DNA of 64,000 nucleotides from Halorussus aquaticus (GTDB lineage Archaea; Halobacteriota; Halobacteria; Halobacteriales; Haladaptataceae). Positions within the stretch are counted from its first letter, which is position 1. Every line of letters begins with the position of its first letter. Of this stretch, positions 19,263 through 27,658 are shown one piece after another. Below the pieces are notes generated by a model, which saw nothing but the letters and a program-made list of their open reading frames with translations, was not told the origin of the DNA and did not search any database. The translations under genes were made by a program, and so were the position numbers. The stretch is taken from the NCBI RefSeq assembly GCF_024218795.1, contig NZ_CP100403.1, positions 248,001-312,000 on the forward strand, written 5' to 3'.

Positions 19263-19767
19263 GCACGCTCCATATCGCCGACACTGGCCTGTTCGTCGCG
19301 ATGGGCCAGCCATCGAACAGTCGGTACCAGGCTGTCCGCCGGTTCGCCCGCCGCAACGACGTCACCTACGTCCTGCCCGAACGCGTGTACGAGGAGTTGA
19401 CCGTCGACGACTCCGACGTCGAAACGCCGCCCGTCAACGCGGCAATCAAGGAAGAGTGGGCGACGGTTGCGCCGCCGCTCAAGTTCTCAGAGCCAATCGT
19501 CTCACGGGTGATGGATGGCGTCCAGCGGTACATCGCGAACGCCGACGACCGCCCAGCAGACGAGGTCGAGCGGGCTGATCCTGCCCTTGCCGCGTTGGCA
19601 GCCAAGCACCTCAGTAGTGGGGTAGCGACCGAGGTGTACATCTACACGACCGACACCCTCGCCGGCGAGGGGCCGAGGCCGTGCTCGCGAGTGAGGGCTA
19701 CGAGGACTCGGTAACGTTCGTGAACGGCTTCCGGTTCATTGAGGATCTTCGGACGGGCGACCGTTGA
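19259..19767 (+). CDS. PIN-domain-like protein, probable toxin, frameshifted near its end
   Basis: It starts with GTG at 19259, overlapping the preceding stop. The N terminus LHIADTGLFVAMGQP carries the first PIN aspartate. AAIKEEWATVAPP and the acidic ADPALAALAAKHLSSG fit the middle PIN acidic positions, and YIYTTDTLAGEG the last. The frame breaks at the G-run 19669-19672. With one more G it continues AEAVLASEGYEDSVTFVNGF and stops at 19767. PIN toxins cleave RNA. The break matches the single-G losses seen elsewhere in the window, so the gene may really be intact. Confidence 0.65.
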
Positions 19768-19795
19768 CAGGCCAGCGTTCCTCGATACGAGGTTC

Positions 19796-19990
19796 ATGAT
19801 ACTCGAAAGCCCCGACGAGACAGATTTAGATTACGAGCACCTCCATGGACATCAAGGAACAGTCGTTGAGATCATCTCAGACGATGCAGGAACTGTAACT
19901 GGTAATCAACGGGAGGGGCATCCTTTCCGAGTTGAAATCGCTAATAGTAACACCATTGACGTCCGCCGCCGGGATTTTCGGCCAGTTTGA
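19796..19990 (+). CDS. Small beta-rich hypothetical protein
   Basis: The frame is open from 19739, but the ATG at 19796 gives a clean 64-residue protein starting MILESPDETDLDYEH. It is mostly strands (GTVVEIISDDAGTV, HPFRVEIANSNTIDVRRRDF), resembling a small SH3-like barrel. It lies just downstream of the PIN gene and 82 bases before the helicase gene. Function is unknown. Confidence 0.5.
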   Translation: MILESPDETDLDYEHLHGHQGTVVEIISDDAGTVTGNQREGHPFRVEIANSNTIDVRRRDFRPV

Positions 19991-20071
19991 TTGGCCATCG
20001 TATGGAGACACCTCTGTAGTCCAAGGTCACTAAATACTAAGTTAACGTACTGAATACATCTCGGCATTACG

Positions 20072-23000
20072 ATGCTCTCGCTTCCTCCGCTTGTCGATAA
20101 TGCCAACAGGACAGTAGAAGACGCTTACAAGCGGATTATTCCCCAGATCGAGGAGGGCCGTATCGCAACTGGATACTTTTATCTCTCAGGATTCGACCTC
20201 TACCGGGAAGACCTTGAGAAACTGGCTGATCCCGACGATCTTGGCCACGCTCCGCTTCGGATCTTGATGGGTCGTCAGACGAATAGGGGAACTGCTGACG
20301 AAATCGGTGAGGGGCAGAATCTCAAAGAGGAACTCAAAAGAGAAGTGAGAGAAAGCATCTCGGAGCTGAATAACGCTCAGATCGGGCGACTAGACCGGCT
20401 ACGAGACTTCATCGCCGAAGGCGAGGTGAGCGTCCGTGTGCGAAATCCTGAAAACGGTTACTTCCACGCAAAGGGTGCATCATTTCGAGCGCCACTCGAA
20501 GATAACGAAGATTGGGGACAAGACGAGGAGGAAGACACCCGCCCATGCGCTACCGTTGTTGGCTCCTCGAACTTCACCAAGAGCGGCCACCAGAACAATA
20601 TCGAACTGAACCTCACGAGTCAGGATCGACACAAGGCCAAAGCGTTTGAGGAGTGGTACGACAACCAGTGGGCCAACGCTGAGGAGTTCAGTGAGGAGAT
20701 TATCCGAATCATCGAGAACAGCGAGGAGTACCAGGACTGGAAGGAACAGCAGGAGGACGAGTCCGACAAGGAAACGTCATCCGAGAAGTTGGGGACTTAT
20801 TTGGAACCGTTCGAGCTCTACAAGTTGCTCGCCTACGACGAACTGAGTGGGAACGTCAACATCCGTGACAGCCCACTGTACTACTTCCAGAAGCTCGGGT
20901 ACGAGAGTGCAAAGGAAAAGCTCTCACAGTTCAACGGGTGCATCGTCTCCGACTCGGTCGGTCTGGGGAAATCATTTATTGGCGGTGAACTTCTCCACGA
21001 CTACCGCCAACGTGGCGACCATTGTCTCCTCATAGTCCCGGCCAACCTGACTGATCAGTGGGAAGACCTACTCGAGAACGACACTGACGAAGACGGCAAT
21101 CCATACTTCGGGTTAGAGGTGGACGGCACGCACCTTGACGTGATAAGTATCAGTAAGTTCCAAAATCTCTCCTACGACGAGGTCCAGGACCTCAAAGATG
21201 AGTTCGATGTCCTGCTTATCGACGAGGCTCACCGGTTTCGGAACTACGGGAAGTGGCGACCGAACCCGGGCCACGATGACGACTACAAGGGGACGCGACG
21301 ACACGCGAATCTGAGGCAGCTCCGCGGAAAGACGATGATCATGCTGACCGCGACCCCGATCAATAACAGTGCCACCGACCTGAAAAACCTCATCAGCTTG
21401 TTCACCAGCCCGGAGGAACTTCGGAACAAGGCATCACTCGACTTCGATGCGTTCGACGAATACATCGAACTCTCGGAGACGCGAAAACGCATCGCGGCCG
21501 GGAAAGAGGAGGTTGGCGACGACGAACAGCAGGAAATTACTGAACAGCTCCAGCGACACTCCTCTGAGATATCGAATATCCTGAACGAAGTGATGGTTCT
21601 TCGGACGCGCAAGCACGTCAAAGACCAGATTCAGGACAGCGAAGACTTCGAGATGAGCTTCAAGCCGCCGAAACTCAACAAGCAACAGTACTCTCTGCCG
21701 GCGGCCTACCAGCCAGTATATCGGATGCTCCCCGACGTGATGGACGCCCTCCACCTTCCCCACATCACAGTCAAAAACCCGAAAGCGGGGAGCACGCTGA
21801 AAGCCCTCTACAAGCTGAACCTCCTCAAACGGCTTGAGTCATCAACGTACGCGTTCGTCCAGTCGATCGAGACGCTGCATCAGAGTGAACGCCAGCTTCT
21901 CGGCCTTCTTGGTGAACTCCCCGAAAACGAAAACATCGATATGCTCCGAACTGTTCAGAAGGGAGAGGACTCTGAACTCGGTGACTTTGTCGAAGGAGCG
22001 GACGCTGCTGAAGATCTCGAACAAACACTCGAAGAATTCGGTTTCGATACCACCGCTATTCAATCGGAAGAAGGAACTGATACCGAGGGAGATGAACTGG
22101 TAGACGCCACCATCGGCGAGGTGAAGACGTACATCAGGGAGGACCTCACCCTTCTCTCGTATTTCCTCTCGCAGTTCATCGGTGATGTCGCCCGTGATGC
22201 GGGTGATGTGAGCGATTATGCGGTCTCCACGCGCCAATGGCTCGCTGAACACGACGCTGGTGTCCTCCCAGATATTCCTGAAGAAGAGATGAATCCGATT
22301 CTCTACCCGAATAGTGATCTGAGCGAAGTCGACCCCGCCACACGCGACTTTTACGAGGCCGTCTTTTCACTCCGCGAGTTCCGCGACCCGAAGATCGACC
22401 GGCTTGCAGATGTCCTCACTGATCACGACCAGAAAGTGCTCATCTTCACTCAGTATCGGGCAACTGCAGACTACGTCTATCGAACCCTCTGTGACAACGC
22501 GGACTCACCACTCACCGAGGCGAATAGTGCCGTCGTCAAGGGTGGCGACGAGAATAAACAGGACATCATTCAACGCTTTGCCCCCGAGGCGTCAGGCTAC
22601 CAGCAAACGCTTGCCGAGTCGGGGGATTCAGAGCTACAGTACGTAGTGGCCACTGACACGCTGAGTGAAGGGGTTAATCTTCAGGACGTTCATGTGGTGG
22701 TCAATTATGACCTGCCGTGGAACCCGATGAGGATTGTCCAGCGTGTCGGGCGAGTCGACCGGATTGGGAGTACCGCTGAGAAACACGTCCACAACTTCTA
22801 CCCGGACGGCGACATTGAGGCGGCGATCAAGCTCCTGAAACGCCTGCAGGCAAAGATCAACGATATCGCGCTCATCGTCGGAAAGGAGAACAACATCCTC
22901 GATCCGAACGAAGACCAGATTCTCGAAAAGACAGGTGTAGACACGGAGAAGACAATCGGGGAATTACAGGTGGACGAGATCGAAGACTCCCTCCAAAAGT

Positions 23001-23878
23001 CCCGTGAAATTGACGACGTGAATGAACTCGACGACACGAGCAAGAATCCGCTCCTCCGCAATGCGGGGAGCAATGAACACGCTGCGTTCGAACGGTACCT
23101 TCTGAAGCGAGAACTAAACGAGGACTACGACCTGACCGCGGAAGACTTCGAGTACGCTGAGGACTTCTTCGATGACCCGCCCGAAGAACGGGAGTTCCTC
23201 TACACGAATGTAACTGACCACGATGCCGGTCCTCGTCCGGGCGTGTTCGCCCTTGCCCACCTCTGGTTCGACGATGATGACCACGAGTCCCCGCTTGGTC
23301 GCGTCCGTCGTGCTTTCTACTACAAGCCCTTCGCCGACGAGGTCAAAGAGCGGCCCGTGAGCACGCTCAACATCGACCCTTCAGTTGACGGCGAACCGAT
23401 TACCGGAAATCCAGATACGGTGTTATCGAATCGCGGTGAAATTCAAGCAGTGCTTGACGAGCGTCTTGAGGTGATTCGAGAAGGCCAAGTTGAGGGTGCT
23501 TTCAAACAGGGAGAGGCCTTCTCGAAGGAACAGGAGACGATCCTCGATTTCATCAGTCACTACGTTCAGCCGAATCACGGTGATGAGCCGGCTCCTGTCG
23601 AAGAGTTCGAAACAATAGGAGAATGGGCTAACGGCATCGAAGAGCGGCTACAGGAGGTAAAGCTGGCGAACACAGATGAAGACCGAATTCTACGGGAGAT
23701 CTTTCGCCAGAACGAGCAGTACGACTCCTTCCCAGAGTGGCCGACCGTGGAGTTCCTCAGTCAGCTTGAGGAGTTCTTAGAAGAGAACGTCGAAGCCTCT
23801 ACTGAATATCAGACAAAACTGATGGGAGAGAGTGATGTACAAGCGAAGCTCGTATGCTGGGGGGTTGTCGGACAGTGA
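20072..23878 (+). CDS. Phospholipase D-like nuclease fused to SNF2-type helicase
   Basis: The protein has 1268 residues. The N-terminal domain is PLD-like, with YFHAKGASF and VVGSSNFTKSG near residues 130-175; the H-x-K and S-N pattern matches one PLD half-site. A superfamily 2 SNF2-type helicase follows: motif I DSVGLGKS (about 293), motif II LLIDEAHRF (about 380), motif III MLTATPINN (about 425), motif V DTLSEGVNL, and motif VI QRVGRVDRIGS (about 889). A long acidic tail ends it. PLD and SNF2 proteins occur separately in DISARM, and similar helicases in BREX and restriction loci. It probably moves on and cuts unmodified DNA with the methyltransferase next door as self-mark. That partnership is inferred from position. 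Confidence 0.85.
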   Translation: MLSLPPLVDNANRTVEDAYKRIIPQIEEGRIATGYFYLSGFDLYREDLEKLADPDDLGHAPLRILMGRQTNRGTADEIGEGQNLKEELKREVRESISELNNAQIGRLDRLRDFIAEGEVSVRVRNPENGYFHAKGASFRAPLEDNEDWGQDEEEDTRPCATVVGSSNFTKSGHQNNIELNLTSQDRHKAKAFEEWYDNQWANAEEFSEEIIRIIENSEEYQDWKEQQEDESDKETSSEKLGTYLEPFELYKLLAYDELSGNVNIRDSPLYYFQKLGYESAKEKLSQFNGCIVSDSVGLGKSFIGGELLHDYRQRGDHCLLIVPANLTDQWEDLLENDTDEDGNPYFGLEVDGTHLDVISISKFQNLSYDEVQDLKDEFDVLLIDEAHRFRNYGKWRPNPGHDDDYKGTRRHANLRQLRGKTMIMLTATPINNSATDLKNLISLFTSPEELRNKASLDFDAFDEYIELSETRKRIAAGKEEVGDDEQQEITEQLQRHSSEISNILNEVMVLRTRKHVKDQIQDSEDFEMSFKPPKLNKQQYSLPAAYQPVYRMLPDVMDALHLPHITVKNPKAGSTLKALYKLNLLKRLESSTYAFVQSIETLHQSERQLLGLLGELPENENIDMLRTVQKGEDSELGDFVEGADAAEDLEQTLEEFGFDTTAIQSEEGTDTEGDELVDATIGEVKTYIREDLTLLSYFLSQFIGDVARDAGDVSDYAVSTRQWLAEHDAGVLPDIPEEEMNPILYPNSDLSEVDPATRDFYEAVFSLREFRDPKIDRLADVLTDHDQKVLIFTQYRATADYVYRTLCDNADSPLTEANSAVVKGGDENKQDIIQRFAPEASGYQQTLAESGDSELQYVVATDTLSEGVNLQDVHVVVNYDLPWNPMRIVQRVGRVDRIGSTAEKHVHNFYPDGDIEAAIKLLKRLQAKINDIALIVGKENNILDPNEDQILEKTGVDTEKTIGELQVDEIEDSLQKSREIDDVNELDDTSKNPLLRNAGSNEHAAFERYLLKRELNEDYDLTAEDFEYAEDFFDDPPEEREFLYTNVTDHDAGPRPGVFALAHLWFDDDDHESPLGRVRRAFYYKPFADEVKERPVSTLNIDPSVDGEPITGNPDTVLSNRGEIQAVLDERLEVIREGQVEGAFKQGEAFSKEQETILDFISHYVQPNHGDEPAPVEEFETIGEWANGIEERLQEVKLANTDEDRILREIFRQNEQYDSFPEWPTVEFLSQLEEFLEENVEASTEYQTKLMGESDVQAKLVCWGVVGQ

Positions 23879-23886
23879 TTCGGGAG

Positions 23887-26196
23887 CTACGGTAGGGGCC
23901 CCTTCTGATCCAGCAGATCATATTTCTCCAAGACCAGATCGAAGTACATCTCGTCCATCAGCTTCGGATTCTCAACGCGATGGAAGTCGTCGAGGACAAA
24001 CTTCACGTCACGACGTTTCAGGCCATACGCGTGGAATGCGGCCGCGTCGATTTCAGCCTGTAATTCTCTGCGTTCTTGATCTTCTACCGCTGCCTCGATT
24101 CCGCCGAGTCGCTCACGCATTTCTTTGAATTCTTCTCCGTAACAGTTCAACCGGGCAGCTCGTTCAGCGATATAATAGAACCAGTCATCTCCGTCGGTGA
24201 GGCGTGGTAGCTGGGATTCCAATAGCTCGCGCTTGACGATGTGCGTCTCGACTTTGGTTCGCATCAGGAAATCGAACGCAATGCTGTTCAGGAGTCCCGT
24301 TGCCGCGAAGAGTTCTTGATCCGTAAATCGCCGGACGTAGGGTGACCGAAGTGGGGACTCTGTGAGGTGTTCCTCTTCAGGCTCAATAGCGAACGGCTTG
24401 AACGTGTTAATGGTGTGGAGACAGATGACGTCCTTCGGAAGTACCGTCGCTATGATCGTCCGCTCGTCCCGAGATCGAGAAACGTCTCGAATGCCGATTC
24501 GGTATTCAGTGCAATCGAGCAGGACATCTTCTTCCTCAAGTCCGTGACCACGGTGTTCTTCGAGTAGTTTATCTACGAATTGAACTTGAGACTTGCTCGT
24601 CTCTGAACCTCCAAAGGCGTCATAGATTGCCCGTTTGAGATTACCCCTGTTGAATTTCTTTTCTCGAACACGGTACTGAGCACTATTCGGTGGATCGTAC
24701 ATCTCACGACTCCAGTACTGCGGTCCATCTAACGCTTCTGTGTGGGTATTATCGTACTGGAACTGGTGGATATTTTTGCCGCCATAGACGGGATAGTCGG
24801 CCTCCTCCGGCGATGTCAGGAGCCTATCCTTATCAGTCGATTCAACGAACTCCTTAGTGAGCATATCAACTGTCCAAGCCTCCTCTAAATCTTCACCCAA
24901 GGAAGGCTGCTCAACTACCTTCTCCAAGACGCTTACTTCGATCTGCGAGGTGATGGATGGGAAGATTCCCCCTTCTGGAGAATAACTGACGAGTACATCG
25001 CGCGGAATGTTGACTGCCTCATCTTCGATCCTGTAGACTATATCCATGTCACGTTGGTTGAATATCCCCCGAAGAGCTGATGTCTTCCCCCCATATTCGA
25101 ACGTCAGAATCGCGAACCGGTATCTATCGTCGATGGCCTCAAAGATACCCTTGTTCTCGAACCCGATGAGATTCTCCACGTCCGTATGGTCCAGCAGATG
25201 CATTCGGAGGTCTTTCCCCATTACTCCCCCGAAGATAGTACCGGGGAGGAGCAGACTCACCTTCACGCCGTCTCTGGAAAGTCTGAAGACCCGCTCAAGA
25301 AAAAGAGCCGAAAGTTCGTTCTTTGTCGGCATCGTTCGACCGCCCACCACCGGAGATTGGAGCTTATAGACATCTCCCTGCGTAAAGAAATCTGCCTGAG
25401 TTTCCATCGATTCCTTGTAGTCCTCCCATTCCCACGCAACTTTGGGGTTTGAGAGAAGGTCTTCCATCACACCATCCTTTTCCTCCGACGGATAGGTACG
25501 GAACTGCTCATCGTAGCGGATAAAGAAGTCGTCGCGATTCGCGTAGAGCATGTCCCACGGTGGGTTCCCGATGAACACGTCGAATCCGCCTTTCTCGAAG
25601 ACGTCGGCGAACTCCAACGGCCAGTGGAAGGGAGACCACTCCCGGATTTCCTTGATCGTTATGTCGTCAAAGCCAGCGTCTTGGAATTCTCGCCGAAGAA
25701 TTTCGTCAAATTTGTCCCGATGTTCCTCTATTCTGTCTTCTGCTTCTTTCCGCCATTCTTGTGCTTCAACACTGGTCTCCGCTTTCTTATGCTTCTTGAT
25801 GGCCTCTTTCACGTCCTCAAAACGAGTTTTCACCTCCCAAGAATCGAGATCGCTGTCTCCGTCTTCGTTACTCTCAATGTCCGTATCGAGTTGACCGATT
25901 AGGCTGTTCCCCTGCCGTACGTTGAAATCGATATTGGGGAGCGGCTCCACCTCGCTCGGTTCGTCCTCGATATCAGCGACCATCGACAACCAGAGCCTGA
26001 GCTTGCAGATCTCAACAGCACCTTCGTCGATATCGACTCCGTACAAATTGTTGAGGATAGCCGTTCGCTTTGCGTAGAGTGCTGATGAGCCTTTTCCAGA
26101 CTCGATTTCCTCTATCTCTTCTCGTGTTCTGGATTCTAGCTCCCAGCCTTGTCCCTCTGATTCGAGCCGCTGGAAATACTCAATGCATTGCATCAA
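23887..26196 (-). CDS. Alternative (silent) C-terminal half of the Eco57I/PglX-like methyltransferase
   Basis: The 769-codon frame starts only with TTG/ATG inside the inverted repeat and has no N-terminal half, so it is probably unexpressed in this orientation. It holds LYGVDIDEGAVEICKLRLWL and the catalytic IGNPPWD motif (IV), but not motif I. It is homologous throughout to 27659-29974 on the other strand. The middle, presumably target-recognising, region is clearly diverged between the two. Its stop lies 8 bases from the helicase stop, convergent. Inversion at the repeats would join it in frame to the promoter and N-terminal module. A plain truncated duplicate is the alternative reading. 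Confidence 0.75.
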   Translation of the reverse strand: MMQCIEYFQRLESEGQGWELESRTREEIEEIESGKGSSALYAKRTAILNNLYGVDIDEGAVEICKLRLWLSMVADIEDEPSEVEPLPNIDFNVRQGNSLIGQLDTDIESNEDGDSDLDSWEVKTRFEDVKEAIKKHKKAETSVEAQEWRKEAEDRIEEHRDKFDEILRREFQDAGFDDITIKEIREWSPFHWPLEFADVFEKGGFDVFIGNPPWDMLYANRDDFFIRYDEQFRTYPSEEKDGVMEDLLSNPKVAWEWEDYKESMETQADFFTQGDVYKLQSPVVGGRTMPTKNELSALFLERVFRLSRDGVKVSLLLPGTIFGGVMGKDLRMHLLDHTDVENLIGFENKGIFEAIDDRYRFAILTFEYGGKTSALRGIFNQRDMDIVYRIEDEAVNIPRDVLVSYSPEGGIFPSITSQIEVSVLEKVVEQPSLGEDLEEAWTVDMLTKEFVESTDKDRLLTSPEEADYPVYGGKNIHQFQYDNTHTEALDGPQYWSREMYDPPNSAQYRVREKKFNRGNLKRAIYDAFGGSETSKSQVQFVDKLLEEHRGHGLEEEDVLLDCTEYRIGIRDVSRSRDERTIIATVLPKDVICLHTINTFKPFAIEPEEEHLTESPLRSPYVRRFTDQELFAATGLLNSIAFDFLMRTKVETHIVKRELLESQLPRLTDGDDWFYYIAERAARLNCYGEEFKEMRERLGGIEAAVEDQERRELQAEIDAAAFHAYGLKRRDVKFVLDDFHRVENPKLMDEMYFDLVLEKYDLLDQKGPLP
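26138..26193 (-). repeat. Inverted repeat, left copy of the presumed recombination site
   Basis: On the minus strand this 56-base segment reads ATGCAATGCATTGAGTATTT and onward to GGGAGCT. It matches 27659-27714 on the plus strand at 54 of 56 positions (GG versus AA in the middle). Near one end it contains the perfect palindrome CAATGCATTG. Flanking coding DNA beyond it carries many silent differences, so identity has been kept specifically here. Confidence 0.8.
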
Positions 26197-27658
26197 CTGA
26201 GTGGTTCGCTATTGGCTGTTTTCGACTTAATCTACGAATACTGGTAAAATACGAGCTGCTTCTTACACTCTATTCAACAAGTGGATTGACCAGTTCAGTC
26301 GAAAGTCACGCTCATATCCATCATTTTCATATGAGTAAAGCAACTTGCAGGTGGTATGACTCTCCAGCAGATTACTGCATCCGATATCGCGGGCTGGGAC
26401 TCTTTACAGGATATCGCGAACTCCTTTGAAAAACGCGGGCTCAAACCACGCCCGAAACTAGGGGGCGATAACGAACTCGTAGTCCAGCTTGATGATGACG
26501 AATTCATCGTCATTGTCAATGCTGGTCCCGGTGAGACTGCCACGGACTTCAAACCGGAAAATCGCTCACGGCACACCAACCTCGTTGCCACCAACGATTT
26601 CGAGACTTTCACCTTCATTACGCGAGTCCGAAGCTGGGAGGGGCAGCAGCACGGTCGAATTAAGCATCAAAAGATTTCGTTCTCGAAGGAGCAGTTCACG
26701 CGGGACAGCGGAGAAAAGAACACTATTCTCCAGAAACTGAACTCGATCGAGTACGGCTCCTCCGCTGCGATATACGATACGCTCTACGACACACAACAGG
26801 TTGTCAAGGAGTTCTATGAACAGTTCGAAGAACTCCGGACAGATCTCATTCAAGAGGTCACGGGCATTCCCGACGATCGGGGTGATGCGAAGCAACGATA
26901 TGTGCAGGTCATCCTTGACCGGATGATTTTCCTCTACTTCATCCAAGAAAAGCGCCTCCTTGATCGGAACCCGAACTACCTTCACGAACAGCCGAATGAA
27001 GTCGTTGACGAGGGTGGTGACCACTACGAAGAGTTCTACGAACCGCTCTTCTTCGAATACCATAGAAGACAAGCAAAACCCTGACTTCGGTAGTCTTCCG
27101 TACCTGAACGGTGGCTTGTTCGCAAGGAATCCCGTCGAAGAAGAGTTCGAGGACGCGAAGTTAGGTGGCCCTGCTGAGGAAACGAACGAGCTCTTCGACG
27201 ATATCCTCGACTTCCTCTCCGACTGGAATTGGAACGTTGACGAACGACTCGACATCGTTGATCCCAAGAACCTCTCCCCGGCGATCTTGGGCCACATCTT
27301 TGAGCAAACGGTCAATCAGAAGGAGATGGGGGCGTACTACACACCGGAAGAGATCACGGGGTTCATGGCCCGCCGGACGATCCATCCGTATCTGCTCGAT
27401 CAGCTCAACGAGACTGTGGACGCAGACTACGACGAGATCGACAATGTGTTCGGATTCCCCGTGCCCGAAGCAGATACTAGCACAGAAGCTGTTGCCGATG
27501 GCGGAACCATAACTCAGCAAGTTCCAACGGAAAAGGTCCAGACCAGCCATGTGGAGACTCTCTACCACGATATTCTGAAGGAAGCGCACATTCTCGATCC
27601 TGCCGTAGGAAGTGGCGCCTTCCTGCTCGCCGCACAGGAGGTGCTGATGGACCTATAC
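26194..27658. other. Invertible segment: promoter plus N-terminal methyltransferase module
   Basis: This 1,465-base segment lies between the two inverted repeats. It carries the 160-base upstream region, the start codon at 26356 and the first part of the methyltransferase through motif I (DPAVGSGAF). Flipping it would connect the same promoter and N terminus to the C-terminal half lying to the left on the minus strand. The codon phase matches at both junctions (CAA TGC ATT GAG in each). Confidence 0.7.
26356..27084 (+). CDS. Eco57I/PglX-like adenine methyltransferase, N-terminal part (frame ends early)
   Basis: This is the first 242 codons of the methyltransferase, starting MTLQQITASDIAGWDSL. 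It matches the helical N-terminal region of large PglX/DrmMI/Eco57I-type enzymes (KISFSKEQFTRDSGEKNTIL, RYVQVILDRMIFLYFIQEKR). The frame ends after LFFEYHRRQAKP, while the expected continuation EDKQNPDFGSLPYLNGGLF is in the next frame. The shift near 27,062 equals one extra base or two missing ones, so it is not the single-G loss seen elsewhere. As it stands the enzyme would be cut short. This could be an OFF allele, a real mutation or a sequence error. Confidence 0.75.
   Translation: MTLQQITASDIAGWDSLQDIANSFEKRGLKPRPKLGGDNELVVQLDDDEFIVIVNAGPGETATDFKPENRSRHTNLVATNDFETFTFITRVRSWEGQQHGRIKHQKISFSKEQFTRDSGEKNTILQKLNSIEYGSSAAIYDTLYDTQQVVKEFYEQFEELRTDLIQEVTGIPDDRGDAKQRYVQVILDRMIFLYFIQEKRLLDRNPNYLHEQPNEVVDEGGDHYEEFYEPLFFEYHRRQAKP

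Noticed and set aside
23887..26196. Reading the minus-strand methyltransferase half as simple decay
   Set aside because: It is a long, stop-free frame with intact NPPW, kept in phase at a 54/56 conserved inverted repeat next to a recombinase, which fits a stored cassette better.
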